DNA of 49,815 nucleotides from Leptospira chreensis (GTDB lineage Bacteria > Spirochaetota > Leptospiria > Leptospirales > Leptospiraceae): positions 1-49,815 of the forward strand of contig NZ_JAFFPS010000036.1 of the NCBI RefSeq assembly GCF_016919165.1, written 5' to 3'. Made by a program: the position numbers and the translations under genes. Under the pieces are notes generated by a model. The model was not told where the DNA came from. It made no database searches and was given only the letters and a program-made list of their open reading frames with translations. The number at the start of each line of letters is the position of its first letter. Position 1 is the stretch's first letter. This document shows, piece by piece, positions 1 through 9,043 of this stretch.

Positions 1-114
1 TATCTTTAGGGGAATCGCCAAACAAAGATTTCTTATTATAATCAAATCGTAAATTTTTTAAAAAATTTCAGGATCATACAATAAATTTCGCTACATAAGC
101 AATTGAATATTAGT

Positions 115-675
115 ATGCTCGGAATCAAATCGTTGGAGACGGAAGTGAATGGAATCGTGGTCAAAGGTTCCTTACAATTGAATGCAAAAGGCGCGTATCA
201 ATTGGATTTACTCTCTCCCTACTCAGGTCCGATGTTTACTTTCTCTTTTCCCAAAACTTACCATGCACTTTGGGACGGACATATGTCGGAAATTGATCAT
301 TATGCTGTCAGCCACTTGCGGACACTATTCCATAAATGCGAGAATATCAAAAGGGAAGTCCCTAAGTTTGAAAAGGAATTAAAAGAGTTTTGGTTGGAGA
401 TGGATGCGATCTCAGTACTTTCCCCATTGGAATGGAATGAAAAATGTATGTTTCTAAAAAAAGCCTTACAAGAAGGTTATATGGATGCAGATACATACGA
501 AAAAACATTAAGCGATCTTACGATTGTCATGGAAAAAAAATATTTTGAAAGAGAGAAACGTTGCGAATCGTTTTTACTTCAGTACCTTCCCGAGTATTCA
601 CACTTACAAAATCATTTTTCTTGGATTCGTTTCTGTTATGAATTAACAGAAAAAAAACACCTACTTCTCCTTTAA
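115..675 (+). CDS. hypothetical protein, about 186 aa
   Basis: I do not recognise this family. The product is soluble-looking, with no signal peptide or membrane segment, and its C-terminal half is rich in charged, helix-prone residues (many E and K) with several aromatic residues. The frame is also open from a TTG at 103; I prefer the ATG at 115 because no ribosome site separates the two. It ends about 100 bases before the next plus-strand gene and has its own A/T-rich upstream region. The long open frame and gene-like codon use support a real gene, but the function is unknown. Confidence 0.6.
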   Translation: MLGIKSLETEVNGIVVKGSLQLNAKGAYQLDLLSPYSGPMFTFSFPKTYHALWDGHMSEIDHYAVSHLRTLFHKCENIKREVPKFEKELKEFWLEMDAISVLSPLEWNEKCMFLKKALQEGYMDADTYEKTLSDLTIVMEKKYFEREKRCESFLLQYLPEYSHLQNHFSWIRFCYELTEKKHLLLL

Positions 676-772
676 ATTTTCGTTTTTCTTGCCAAAGAGA
701 CGAGTTTCCTCTTTACTTCCATTAGAAGCGGAAATTTATTTCCGTCTCATACAATAGAAATCGGAACTAGCT

Positions 773-1906
773 ATGCGACCAATGGATCAAATCACAGGGA
801 AAGAACAAAAGCACCATGTGATCTTACACTATCTTATGAATCAGGAAATGAAGGCCAATTGGAATGGACAAATCCAATCCATGACCGTCACACAGGAATT
901 ACCCGGCGGTGAAGAAATCATTGTCGATTGGTCAGAAGTTTGGGCGATTGGACCAGGTTCCACCTTCATTCTTTCCAAACTTTTGGCTCGATATCTAGAG
1001 CTTCATTGTTCTTTCGTAAAACAAATTGCACCTAACAAAATCCAACTTCATGTGGACAAAGTTCTCATTGCAAAAAAAGAAAGACTCAATCCACGTTTTA
1101 CTATTTCGGAAGATGGTCTTGTCAATGTAACCAACATCGTCAGTTCCAAAACCATCATCGAAGCCAATATGTTCAACATCCCTACTCTAGTACGCGTTAA
1201 TTTTGAAGACTACCGCAAACGAATGATGGCAAGGTCTGGAGAAGCGGGCACGATGGATATTTTCAAATCTGGGATGGAACGAAAGTTCGATGTGGTCAAA
1301 TCCACTCAAAAAATTCTTTTCATCAAAGATGCGACCAATGCTGAAAGTTATCGTTCTGACGAAGAAGGGTTTATTAACTACGAAGATGATATCGAGGACC
1401 ATGTAGATAAAATTGCATTAGCCTCAAAAGATAAAAAAATAAAATCAGAACTCATCCTCCCGATTCTTTATACAAACGAACTAGAAGAAATCATTCCCAT
1501 TGGATACTACTGGTTACAAACCAAAGACAATGCGATCACTAAAGAAGATTTGGAATTTTATAAAAAACAAATTTCGGAAATGATCGAAAGAATCAAAGAT
1601 GCCAACCTTATGACAACGGTTGAAAAATTTCCGGTTTTGGATTTGTCCACCACAGGACTCAGACTCAAAATTGCTAACAGTAACTTGGTGGAAACACTAC
1701 CAAAACAAAAAGGAATCTTATTAGAGTTGGTTTTCAAACTCCAAACTCCTTTCCGATTTTTTGGTAAAATTGCTTGGGCTTACAAAGATGCTGCCGGCGA
1801 TTTACTTGTGGGAGTTGAATTTTCCGGAAAACGCACCTATGCAGAAAAAGTACGTTTCGAGGAAAACATAGAAATCATTAAAAATAACGGTAAGTCCGCG
1901 GCGTAA
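773..1906 (+). CDS. DUF1577-type protein with C-terminal PilZ-like domain
   Basis: This 377-aa cytoplasmic protein has the look of the Leptospira DUF1577 family. The first ~270 residues have no recognisable enzyme motif. From about residue 275 to the end the pattern is PilZ-like: a DLSTTG motif at about 290 (the D/NxSxxG part of the c-di-GMP site), then alternating beta segments (ILLELVFKL, FFGKIAWAY, DLLVGVEFSG). The arginine-rich RxxxR motif that normally precedes it is not visible; the preceding residues are KFPVL. It may therefore not bind c-di-GMP, or may bind it in another way. A GGAA sequence lies 7 bases before the ATG at 773. The role is inferred from the fold only. Confidence 0.7.
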   Translation: MRPMDQITGKEQKHHVILHYLMNQEMKANWNGQIQSMTVTQELPGGEEIIVDWSEVWAIGPGSTFILSKLLARYLELHCSFVKQIAPNKIQLHVDKVLIAKKERLNPRFTISEDGLVNVTNIVSSKTIIEANMFNIPTLVRVNFEDYRKRMMARSGEAGTMDIFKSGMERKFDVVKSTQKILFIKDATNAESYRSDEEGFINYEDDIEDHVDKIALASKDKKIKSELILPILYTNELEEIIPIGYYWLQTKDNAITKEDLEFYKKQISEMIERIKDANLMTTVEKFPVLDLSTTGLRLKIANSNLVETLPKQKGILLELVFKLQTPFRFFGKIAWAYKDAAGDLLVGVEFSGKRTYAEKVRFEENIEIIKNNGKSAA

Positions 1907-1911
1907 GGCGC

Positions 1912-2226
1912 TTAGCGGATTTCCAATTTAATCGTTTTTGTAATCTTCGGAATTTCATAAGCACAGATATAATATAACATCTTTAAGTCGATGTAGTCAT
2001 ACGCTCGGGCCAAATCCTTTTGCCAGAGGTTATCAATCTTTTCCCAAGGGACGGTTGGGTATTTTTGTTTTTCCGACTGCGGGATTTTTAAGGATTCTGC
2101 CTGGATGTAACGCAGCATTTCTTCGGCAAAAAAACTATCGTGGTCACCCTCTTTAAATTCTTGGATTTGGTTTCTGTAGAGGAAGGACTCAAGCTCCCGG
2201 CAATAGAAAATAAACTCATGAAACAT
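1912..2226 (-). CDS. HepT-like (DUF86) protein with degenerate catalytic motif
   Basis: This 104-aa helical protein follows the HepT/DUF86 pattern: an N-terminal helix with YCRELESFLY, then KQKYPTVPWEKI, then AYDYIDLKMLYYI and EIPKI at the end. HepT proteins are the RNase toxins of HepT-MntA pairs and use an R(N)x4-6H motif just after the PW.xI segment. Here that stretch reads LWQKDLARAY, so the arginine is replaced by W or Q and the histidine by R. No MntA nucleotidyltransferase gene is next to it; the neighbours are a PilZ-like protein and an FKBP isomerase. It is probably not an active RNase toxin. The fold assignment is by eye. Confidence 0.6.
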   Translation of the reverse strand: MFHEFIFYCRELESFLYRNQIQEFKEGDHDSFFAEEMLRYIQAESLKIPQSEKQKYPTVPWEKIDNLWQKDLARAYDYIDLKMLYYICAYEIPKITKTIKLEIR

Positions 2227-2270
2227 TTGGTTATCCTAAAATCGGATTCTCTTGGGAATAGTTTTTTTCA

Positions 2271-2299
2271 TTGGCAAAGGAAATCAAATCCTGAATACT
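2271..2299 (+). promoter_or_regulatory. candidate sigma-70 promoter for the FKBP gene
   Basis: TTGGCA (2271-2276) and AATACT (2294-2299) are separated by 17 bases. The start point would fall about 5 bases before the ATG at 2311, giving an almost leaderless mRNA. This fits the lack of a good ribosome site. It is a pattern match only. Confidence 0.4.
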
Positions 2300-2310
2300 T
2301 TCACTAAAGT

Positions 2311-2700
2311 ATGAAGATCCGTATCCAATCCGTCTTATTTTTCCTTTTAGTTTTGGTCTTCCCTATCCAATCTGCAGAAAAGGACTTCCAAATCATTGAT
2401 CTCGTAATCGGGAAAGGGGAAGAAGCCTTTTCCGGTTCCTATGTCACCGTACATTATGTAGGCAAACTCACCAATGGTACCAAGTTTGATAGTTCTCGTG
2501 ACCGTAACCGTCCTTTCGAATTCAATTTGGGAGCAGGAGAGGTGGTAAAAGGTTGGGACAAAGGTGTCAAAGGAATGCGAGTGGGTGGAAAACGAAAACT
2601 CATCATCCCACCAGAGCTCGGATACGGAAGTAAAAAAGTAGGAAACATTCCTGCCGATTCCACTCTCATCTTTGAAGTAGAACTTTTAAAAATTTATTAA
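2311..2700 (+). CDS. FKBP-type peptidyl-prolyl cis-trans isomerase, exported
   Basis: This 129-aa protein has a Sec signal peptide (KIR, a hydrophobic core FFLLVLVF, likely cut after QSA near residue 22) followed by one FKBP domain. Visible landmarks are VTVHYVGKL, GTKFDSS, PFEFNLGAGEVVKGWDKG, KLIIPPELGYG and STLIFEVELL, the usual active-site frame of FKBPs. It would catalyse prolyl isomerisation in the periplasm during folding of exported proteins. It stands alone between a minus-strand gene and the YHYH gene. Length matches single-domain FKBPs, with no insert in the flap. Confidence 0.93.
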   Translation: MKIRIQSVLFFLLVLVFPIQSAEKDFQIIDLVIGKGEEAFSGSYVTVHYVGKLTNGTKFDSSRDRNRPFEFNLGAGEVVKGWDKGVKGMRVGGKRKLIIPPELGYGSKKVGNIPADSTLIFEVELLKIY

Positions 2701-2758
2701 CCAAATAATTCGGATTTGTACGTAAGGAAGAATATGACACTTCCTATTCACGAATTTC

Positions 2759-2786
2759 TTGACAAAGTTCAGAATGGTTCTAGCCT
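2759..2786 (+). promoter_or_regulatory. candidate promoter for the YHYH lipoprotein gene
   Basis: A perfect TTGACA (2759-2764) lies 16 bases before TAGCCT (2781-2786). Transcription would begin within a few bases of the ATG at 2796, which has no Shine-Dalgarno sequence. The -10 is a poor match, so this is tentative. Confidence 0.35.
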
Positions 2787-2795
2787 GTTTGGACT

Positions 2796-3710
2796 ATGGA
2801 ATTGTTACAAATCCGAACCCTTGCCCTACTCCTTGTTTTTGGCTCCTCCCTTACCCAATGTAAACCCAAATCAGATTCTGATGAAGAAACCTTACTGTTA
2901 TTAGCTGCTGCTGCATCTCGTATTTGTGTGAATAACGCCTATACAGGAACCACTGTTGTGAACTCCACGGCAACTTTAGATACGAATACAGATTGTATCA
3001 CTGGTATGACTTCTTCTATGTCTGCGGACCTACCTGCTTGGATTCGTAACAACTTTAAATGTGCTGTTGGTTCTGTCTCCGGTTCCAATTATGTATTCCG
3101 ATCACAAAACATTCCGAATAACAAAAGTTTTTATTTTGGATCTACCTCACCGATGTACGTGGCACTTGCTGGTGGACAAAAATCTGCAGGAAACAACCAA
3201 ATCGCATCCCAGTGTTTGGTTTATACCATCCCTAGCTCTCCTGCTGCCAAGTCTGGTACTTTAACCGGAACGCAAAGTGGGTATGCTTCTGTAGGCATCA
3301 CCGTGAATGGACTTGCTATTTTTAACAATGCAGCGGCTCCTGGTGACACACTCGCAACAGAAGCGCAAACCTTTGATACATTCAATGGTCACCCGCAAAG
3401 TTCTGGGGTATACCACCACCACTCCCAACCACTCAATGTGACGACTAACGACTCCAAATTGATTGGTGTGTTGATCGATGGATTTCCTGTTTATGGATTG
3501 CATTGCGATAATAACACAGCTGCCACCGGTGATGATGGGGCTCCTGGAGCTGTTGGACCAGCTCTTGATGCGAACCATGGTCATACTGCAGCCACAGTTC
3601 TTTTCCCGAGTGGAATTTATCACTATCATTTTGCGAGTGATGCAACTGCTGGAATCAATACCCTCATTGGTTCTTCTTTCCATGGAACACCGGGGACAGT
3701 CTCCAATTAA
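2796..3710 (+). CDS. YHYH domain-containing lipoprotein
   Basis: This 304-aa protein begins with a short signal peptide and a lipobox ending at Cys22 (SLTQC), so it should be a lipoprotein. The C-terminal half carries the features that name the YHYH family: GVYHHHSQPL, LIGVLIDGFPVYG, and near the end GIYHYHFASD. The His-rich motifs suggest metal binding, probably copper, but this is not shown by sequence alone. The spacer between lipobox and domain is rich in S, T, A and N. It is the first gene of a run with a MORN lipoprotein and a SCO-type protein, which supports an envelope metal-handling role by inference. Confidence 0.85.
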   Translation: MELLQIRTLALLLVFGSSLTQCKPKSDSDEETLLLLAAAASRICVNNAYTGTTVVNSTATLDTNTDCITGMTSSMSADLPAWIRNNFKCAVGSVSGSNYVFRSQNIPNNKSFYFGSTSPMYVALAGGQKSAGNNQIASQCLVYTIPSSPAAKSGTLTGTQSGYASVGITVNGLAIFNNAAAPGDTLATEAQTFDTFNGHPQSSGVYHHHSQPLNVTTNDSKLIGVLIDGFPVYGLHCDNNTAATGDDGAPGAVGPALDANHGHTAATVLFPSGIYHYHFASDATAGINTLIGSSFHGTPGTVSN

Positions 3711-4284
3711 ATTTAAACATCAAAAGAGAGAGGTAATCCTCTCTCTTTTATTCGTCCTCACTCTCCTTTCCTGCTCTCCCCTCCGGGTAGAAGCGGGAGA
3801 TCCAGGCCTTAGCGAAGATTCAAACCACTTCCTTCTCTACCAAGGAAAACCTTTCAACGGAATCTTTGTGGTTACCAACCCAATCATCCTTGCAGAAGTT
3901 TATGAAACAGAATACTATAAGGGAGTCCCTCACGGTCGTTATACGGCAAAAAAAATGGACGGTAGGATCTTAGAAGAAAGAAACATTCGTTATGGACAGA
4001 AACACGGAAAACAAATCAGTTATTTTGAAAATGGAAACATAAGGCAAAGTTCTGAATTTGATAACGGCAAACCAATCGGTGAGTATATAGATTATTTTGA
4101 CAACGGACAAATGGCCACCTACCAAACCTTCTACGATTCAGGGAAACCCAAGGTTTCTAAAAAATGGAACCGTCGAGGACAAATCTATTTGAACCATGTT
4201 TTTATGGAATCGGGAGAAAGTTTTGGTCGCCCAGGAAGTAAACTCTGCGAACCCATTCCCGAAGAGAAAGTCAGTTCCCAATGA
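3682..4284 (+). CDS. MORN-repeat lipoprotein (YwqK-like)
   Basis: From the ATG at 3682 (overlapping the YHYH gene by 29 bases) the product is 200 aa. It has a hydrophobic stretch and a lipobox ending at Cys31 (LTLLSC). The remainder contains several copies of the MORN variant repeat, seen as GVPHGRYTAKK, GQKHGKQISYFENG, GKPIGEYIDYFDNG and GKPKVSKKW. Such repeats form beta-hairpin stacks; the family is often labelled antitoxin YwqK without proof. The start is uncertain: a non-standard ATT at 3707 would give a more typical lipoprotein N-terminus. The stop overlaps the SCO gene start by four bases, indicating translational coupling. No function can be assigned beyond an envelope repeat protein. 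Confidence 0.75.
   Translation: MEHRGQSPIKFKHQKREVILSLLFVLTLLSCSPLRVEAGDPGLSEDSNHFLLYQGKPFNGIFVVTNPIILAEVYETEYYKGVPHGRYTAKKMDGRILEERNIRYGQKHGKQISYFENGNIRQSSEFDNGKPIGEYIDYFDNGQMATYQTFYDSGKPKVSKKWNRRGQIYLNHVFMESGESFGRPGSKLCEPIPEEKVSSQ
3722..3749 (+). terminator. terminator-like perfect hairpin between YHYH and MORN coding regions
   Basis: A perfect 12-base stem (AAAAGAGAGAGG at 3722-3733, CCTCTCTCTTTT at 3738-3749) has a TAAT loop. It begins 12 bases after the YHYH stop codon. The A and U tracts are within the stem, as in many bidirectional intrinsic terminators. It also lies inside the signal-peptide coding part of the MORN gene, so it may attenuate rather than end transcription. Confidence 0.55.
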
Positions 4285-4937
4285 AGTCATTCCTCTTACT
4301 CATTTTTCTCTGTTTGGTGGGAATCCAGTGCCAACCTTCAGAATCGGAACCCAATCCAAACCAAGTTCCTTATTTTTCAGGAAAGGATTTTGACCCGATT
4401 TGGACAGATGCCCCGAACAAAAATATAAACCTCAAACAAGTTCCCAACTCTCTTGAGTTAATCGAAGATTCAGGGAAACCAATCTTTCCAGAAACTTGGG
4501 CACCAAAAGAAAGTTTGGTGGTATTTTTTTATGCGACTTGCCGCGGGATCTGTCCCCTGATCACAAGAAACATTTTACAAATCCAACCGCAACTTGCCGA
4601 GTTTCCAGATTTAAAAATCCGATCGGTCTCCATCAATTCCAAAGAAGATACCGTTCCCGTTTTACAGGCTTATAAAAAAACCTACAAAATCCAAAACCTT
4701 AATTGGAATTTTTATACGGGAAAGGAATCGGAAATTGAGTCCTTCGCCAAAGAAACCTGTGGGGCGGAGATGGAAGGGTTTTCTGTGGAACGTGGGAAAT
4801 ATGAATTTGTTCATACAGAGAATATCTTTTTGTTTGATAAGAAAAGGTATTTACGAGGGATCTACCGTGCCAAAGGCACGGGCGATATACAAAGGTTAGT
4901 GGAAGATTTACGAAAACTAAGAAAGGGAAAACTTTAG
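4281..4937 (+). CDS. SCO1/SenC family lipoprotein
   Basis: This 218-aa protein has a signal peptide with lipobox (VGIQC, Cys17) and a thioredoxin-fold SCO domain. The copper and redox motif CRGIC (Cys87, Cys91) and the distal histidine (FVHTEN, His178) are both present, so all three ligands known from SCO proteins are conserved. SCO proteins deliver copper to the CuA site of cytochrome oxidase or act as thiol oxidoreductases. There is no oxidase gene in this window. The four-base ATGA overlap with the MORN gene puts it in the same operon. Its end overlaps the convergent permease gene by four bases. Confidence 0.9.
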   Translation: MKSFLLLIFLCLVGIQCQPSESEPNPNQVPYFSGKDFDPIWTDAPNKNINLKQVPNSLELIEDSGKPIFPETWAPKESLVVFFYATCRGICPLITRNILQIQPQLAEFPDLKIRSVSINSKEDTVPVLQAYKKTYKIQNLNWNFYTGKESEIESFAKETCGAEMEGFSVERGKYEFVHTENIFLFDKKRYLRGIYRAKGTGDIQRLVEDLRKLRKGKL

Positions 4938-5695
4938 TTTTTGATTTTATAACCTGTGCGAAAGATAACCCAAGTGAGAGTCAAACATAGGGTTAAAAAC
5001 ACAAGGATCATGGTAATGCTGACAGAGAGTGCAACATCAGCCCTTTCAAAAAAACTATAACGAAACCCACTCACCAAATACAATACAGGGTTAAACATAC
5101 TAAGTTTTTGCCAGAAGGGTGGTAACATTTGAATGGAGTAAAAACTTCCTCCCAAAAATACAAGGGGAGTGATCACAAGCATAGGAATCATTTGGAGTTT
5201 TTCAAAACTATCGGCCCAAATCCCAATCACAAATCCAAACAAACTAAAACTAATACAGGTTAATACCAAGAAAAAAGCCATTAGGATCGGATGGTCGATG
5301 CGAATCGGAACAAAAAAAGATGCCGTAATGAGCATGAGTATTCCGAGCATAAAAGACTTAGTCGCCGCAGCTCCCACGTATCCAATTACCACTTCCCACA
5401 TCGTTACCGGTGCTGATAGGATTTCGTAAATGGTTCCGTTAAACTTAGGGAAGTAAATTCCAAAGGAGGCATTGGAGATACTTTCTGTAAGGAGTGACAA
5501 CATCACAAGACCGGGAACAATGAAGCTACCATAATGGATTCCATCAATTTCCTGGATCTTCGAACCGATGGCCGATCCAAATACGATAAAATACAAAGAA
5601 GTAGAAAGAACTGGCGAGGCAATACTTTGCAAAAGAGTACGGAAGGTTCTGGCCATTTCAAATTGATAAATAGATTTGATTGCGTAAAAATTCAT
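4934..5695 (-). CDS. ABC-2 type transporter permease
   Basis: This 253-aa integral membrane protein has about six hydrophobic segments and the ABC-2 permease signatures [13 protein letters not shown] near the N-terminus and [22 protein letters not shown] near the end, followed by [16 protein letters not shown]. It resembles the YadH/NodJ group. Its ATG overlaps the stop of the ATP-binding gene by four bases, so the two form one exporter. The substrate is unknown; relatives export lipids, polysaccharides or drugs. Confidence 0.9.
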   Translation of the reverse strand: MNFYAIKSIYQFEMARTFRTLLQSIASPVLSTSLYFIVFGSAIGSKIQEIDGIHYGSFIVPGLVMLSLLTESISNASFGIYFPKFNGTIYEILSAPVTMWEVVIGYVGAAATKSFMLGILMLITASFFVPIRIDHPILMAFFLVLTCISFSLFGFVIGIWADSFEKLQMIPMLVITPLVFLGGSFYSIQMLPPFWQKLSMFNPVLYLVSGFRYSFFERADVALSVSITMILVFLTLCLTLTWVIFRTGYKIKN

Positions 5696-6618
5696 ACAGC
5701 CTCCTGTAACAACTGAACAAAAATCTCTTCTAGAGAACTTTGTTTTGTACTCAAATCACTGAATTGAATTTTGAGTTTTTTCAAATCATCCAGAAGTTTG
5801 GTAATCAAACTACTGTCATCCGAACGGTCATACGTAAACACGATCGCGGAATTGTGATCCACAAGCTCCAATTCATATTTTGCCAGTGACTTGGGAACGA
5901 GTTTGAGTGGTTTTTTTAGTTCGATCCGGAGTTGTTTGGTTCCGAGTTGTTTCATAAGCCGGTCTTTGTTTTCTGTGAGAAAAATTTCACCTTTTCTGAT
6001 CACAGATATTCTATCGGCAATGGATTCCGCTTCTTCGATATAGTGAGTAGTAAGGATAATAGTAACACCATTTTTACGAAGAGATTCTACAATCTTCCAC
6101 ATATCCTTTCGTAATTCCACATCCACACCGGCACTTGGTTCATCTAAAAATAATATACTCGGTTCGTGTGACAATGCTTTGGCGATTAAAACTCGGCGTT
6201 TCATCCCTCCAGACAAAGTCATAATCCTCTGATCTTTTTTGTCCCAAAGGGAAAGAGATTTTAAAACTTCTTCAATGTATTTTGGATTGGCTGGTTTGCC
6301 ATAAAGCCCTCTCGTAAACGAAACACTGGCCCAAACGGTTTCAAACGCGTGAACACTGAGTTCCTGAGGGACAAGACCAATCAAGGATCTGGTTTTTTTG
6401 AAATCTTTAATGATATCAAATCCACTAACTGTCACCTCACCAGCGCTTGGTGACACAATTCCACAAATCAAATTGATTAGGGTGGTTTTTCCTGCTCCGT
6501 TGGGGCCAAGAAGAGCGTGGATTTCGCCCTCCTTTACTTCCCAATTTATATCCTTTAGGGCTTGGAATCCATTGTCATACGACTTGGAAACTTGTTTTAG
6601 AGTGAGGATCGATTTCAA
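5692..6618 (-). CDS. ABC transporter ATP-binding protein (ABC-2 exporter type)
   Basis: This 308-aa nucleotide-binding subunit has a Walker A (GPNGAGKTT, near residue 38), a signature LSGGMKRR and a Walker B ([12 protein letters not shown]), then the switch histidine (TTHYIEEAE). A C-terminal extension of about 90 residues is typical of the YadG/CcmA-like exporters. It would power the permease encoded just downstream. Four-base overlaps on both sides tie it to the ABC-F gene upstream and the permease downstream. Confidence 0.93.
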   Translation of the reverse strand: MKSILTLKQVSKSYDNGFQALKDINWEVKEGEIHALLGPNGAGKTTLINLICGIVSPSAGEVTVSGFDIIKDFKKTRSLIGLVPQELSVHAFETVWASVSFTRGLYGKPANPKYIEEVLKSLSLWDKKDQRIMTLSGGMKRRVLIAKALSHEPSILFLDEPSAGVDVELRKDMWKIVESLRKNGVTIILTTHYIEEAESIADRISVIRKGEIFLTENKDRLMKQLGTKQLRIELKKPLKLVPKSLAKYELELVDHNSAIVFTYDRSDDSSLITKLLDDLKKLKIQFSDLSTKQSSLEEIFVQLLQEAV

Positions 6619-8111
6619 ACGGTTTCATCCTTCCAGCCAATGTCACTGAGGAAGTCGTCATAACCCCCGTCATAAACAAAAACTCGGTCATCATCGAATA
6701 CAATGAGCTTAGTGGCTACAGCGCGCAAGTGCATTTCGTTGTGTGTCACCATGATAACAGAGCCATCAAAGTTATCGATAGCCTCAATGAGTGAGTCACA
6801 GGACTGCATATCCAAGTGGTTTGTGGGCTCATCCAAATACAACAAATGGCAAGGAGCCACCAAAATCTTTCCAAGAAGGACCCGACTCTTTTCTCCCCCG
6901 GAGAGAACCTTAATCTTTTTTAAGGCAAGGTCTTCCGAGAACATCAGTCCCCCGGCAATGTTACGAGCCTTCCCTTCCGAACAGTTTTGGTCAGCACTCA
7001 TAATTTCCTGAACAACCGTATTACTTTCGTTCATGTTCAGTTTGTTGGTTTGGCCAAAATACCCTTCCTTCAGAATTTGGTGTTTTTTGACTTCTCCAGT
7101 AACAGGACTTAGTTCACCAGCAATTAACTTGAGTAATGTGGACTTTCCTTTTCCGTTTTTTCCGATGATACAAATTCGATCCTCAGGCCCTACACTAATA
7201 GAAAAGTTTTCAAATAGATAAGGGGCATTTCCAGTATAGGAAAAAGAAACTTCGTCCACACTCAACATCTGACTTGCAGAGAAAGGAGCACTGTTAAAAT
7301 AAAGTTCCATATCTTCAATATTGTCGAGAGCTTTCATTTCCCCTTGTTTCTCTAATCTTTTGACTCGAGATTGGGCGCGGCTTGCAAAACTAGCTTTTGC
7401 TTTGAACTTAGCGATAAAGATTTCTTCTTGTTTTCGTTTTTTGGCTTCGTTCAGTCTGGTTTTTTCATAGATCTCTTCTGCTTGGTTGATCTGTGTGTAT
7501 AACTTTTCTGTATCCCCTTGCACCTTGATGGCTTTGGTTCTGTGAATCGCTACCGTATGAGTGACAACACTATCCATAAAACTTCTATCGTGTGTGATGA
7601 GGATGATTTCCCCTTCCCACTCACGCAAAAATTCCTCTAACCAACGTATGGTGACAATATCTAGATAGTTGTTTGGTTCATCTAAGATGAGCATGTCCGG
7701 AGCCGATACAAGGAGTTTGGCTAAGTTCATTCGGATTTGGTATCCACCAGAAAATTCTTCTGGGCTTCGTTCCATGTCTTTTTCTGAAAACCCAAGACCG
7801 AATAAAATTCGTTCTACTTTCCAAGTTTCGTATTCGTCACCTTCGGGAAGGCCAAGAGCGCATTCTTCCAAAACGGTGGGTTTGGTAAAAATCAAATGTT
7901 GTTCCAAATGTCCGATGCGGTATCCCTTGGGGATGGTGATGTTTCCCGTATCCGGTTCCGTTTTTCCCAAAATGATTTGGACCATGGTGGATTTTCCATG
8001 TCCGTTGCGGCCCACAAGACCGACGCGTTCCCCGCGATTCACGCTGAATTGTAAGTCATCGAATAGAACATTGCCGTTGAATTGTTTGTTTAAACCAGAT
8101 ACTTTAATCAT
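6615..8111 (-). CDS. ABC-F family ATPase
   Basis: With the start at ATG 8111 the product is 498 aa and starts directly with the first ABC domain ([11 protein letters not shown]). It has two Walker A motifs ([18 protein letters not shown]), two signatures ([16 protein letters not shown]) and two Walker B motifs ([23 protein letters not shown]), with a charged linker between the domains that is the P-site tRNA interaction motif region in this family. There are no membrane segments. ABC-F proteins act on ribosomes or in regulation. A longer open frame to 8252 adds 47 residues not expected for the family, and I rejected it. It is coupled by ATGA to the exporter ATPase gene. Confidence 0.92.
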   Translation of the reverse strand: MIKVSGLNKQFNGNVLFDDLQFSVNRGERVGLVGRNGHGKSTMVQIILGKTEPDTGNITIPKGYRIGHLEQHLIFTKPTVLEECALGLPEGDEYETWKVERILFGLGFSEKDMERSPEEFSGGYQIRMNLAKLLVSAPDMLILDEPNNYLDIVTIRWLEEFLREWEGEIILITHDRSFMDSVVTHTVAIHRTKAIKVQGDTEKLYTQINQAEEIYEKTRLNEAKKRKQEEIFIAKFKAKASFASRAQSRVKRLEKQGEMKALDNIEDMELYFNSAPFSASQMLSVDEVSFSYTGNAPYLFENFSISVGPEDRICIIGKNGKGKSTLLKLIAGELSPVTGEVKKHQILKEGYFGQTNKLNMNESNTVVQEIMSADQNCSEGKARNIAGGLMFSEDLALKKIKVLSGGEKSRVLLGKILVAPCHLLYLDEPTNHLDMQSCDSLIEAIDNFDGSVIMVTHNEMHLRAVATKLIVFDDDRVFVYDGGYDDFLSDIGWKDETV

Positions 8112-8254
8112 ATAATTTCCGAAGGTCTTCCCTTTCTGTATAAAACCAGGATCGAAAAAGAACCGCATACGACGAGTAGAATCGGAAAGAAATTGGCCCG
8201 GTTTTCTCAGAGAAATTTCCCTTTTGAAGGACATAATGGCGGGGAAAAACACGA

Positions 8255-9043
8255 GTGAGATTATGGACTTTTTTTAGTCACTCCGTGAGCCGAAACTGTA
8301 CTGTGCGAACTTTTCTTTTTCGACTCACCTGTTTCCTTTGCCTATGTTTTGGCAGCGGAAGCTTTGCCAACGGCAACTTACAAGTGGCCTTTGGCGCGGA
8401 AGAAAATTATCTTTTGGTGCGTTCGCTCGATTCCAGTGTCATCCACTTAGGGACTGCCGAAGAAAAAGCCGAATACAAAGAAATCATCGATGAGTATTTA
8501 CGTTTCAAAAGCCTACACATCCAGGGCAAATATGGGGATGCTTATTTGGCAGTTCGTTCTACCCAATTCAAACTCATCCAACTCTATGATAAAATTCTCA
8601 CTAAAAATTTGGATCTAGTTCGATCCGAATTAATTTTACTTGGAGGGAAATCACGAGACAAAGAAAAAACACAAACCAGAGCCTTTTTACGTCTAGCTTT
8701 ACGTGATGTCAGTGAAGCCGAACAGAAGTTAATGATGGCAAGAAACACTCGCCCTCTTCTTTATCTTTTAAAACTTCGTGAAATGTTATTTTCCTTAAAA
8801 ATCCTAAAACATGCGGGAAAATTTGTGATCTTCCTAAACCTACTACATGATGGTAAGTATATGGATTCGATTGAGTCCTCTGATTTTGATTCGATTGAAT
8901 CGGAACTCATTCGTGGGTTTGGAAAAGGAGAAAACAAATTCCTGGCCTTACATTATGATAACTCTTTCCTCCCCTTTGGAGAAGAAAGTATCTATGATTC
9001 CATGATGACAGGTTACAAAGCGCCCGAAATCAAAAAAGATTAA
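8255..9043 (+). CDS. hypothetical exported protein, about 262 aa
   Basis: I do not recognise the family. Translation from GTG 8255 (a GGGGA sequence lies about 9 bases upstream) gives 262 aa; a GTG at 8303 would give a neater signal peptide ([17 protein letters not shown], likely cut after SFA). The rest is helical and charged, with no enzyme motif. Part of it ([21 protein letters not shown]) has TPR-like spacing. It is divergent from the ABC-F gene and convergent with purT, with which its stop overlaps by four bases. It is probably periplasmic. Confidence 0.65.
   Translation: MRLWTFFSHSVSRNCTVRTFLFRLTCFLCLCFGSGSFANGNLQVAFGAEENYLLVRSLDSSVIHLGTAEEKAEYKEIIDEYLRFKSLHIQGKYGDAYLAVRSTQFKLIQLYDKILTKNLDLVRSELILLGGKSRDKEKTQTRAFLRLALRDVSEAEQKLMMARNTRPLLYLLKLREMLFSLKILKHAGKFVIFLNLLHDGKYMDSIESSDFDSIESELIRGFGKGENKFLALHYDNSFLPFGEESIYDSMMTGYKAPEIKKD

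Noticed and set aside
3261..3683. Minus-strand open frame inside the YHYH gene
   Set aside because: The plus-strand lipoprotein has a lipobox and domain motifs; the antisense frame has neither.
8112..8252. 47-codon N-terminal extension of the ABC-F gene
   Set aside because: ABC-F proteins begin with the first ABC domain; the extension has no family match and ATG 8111 fits the alignment.
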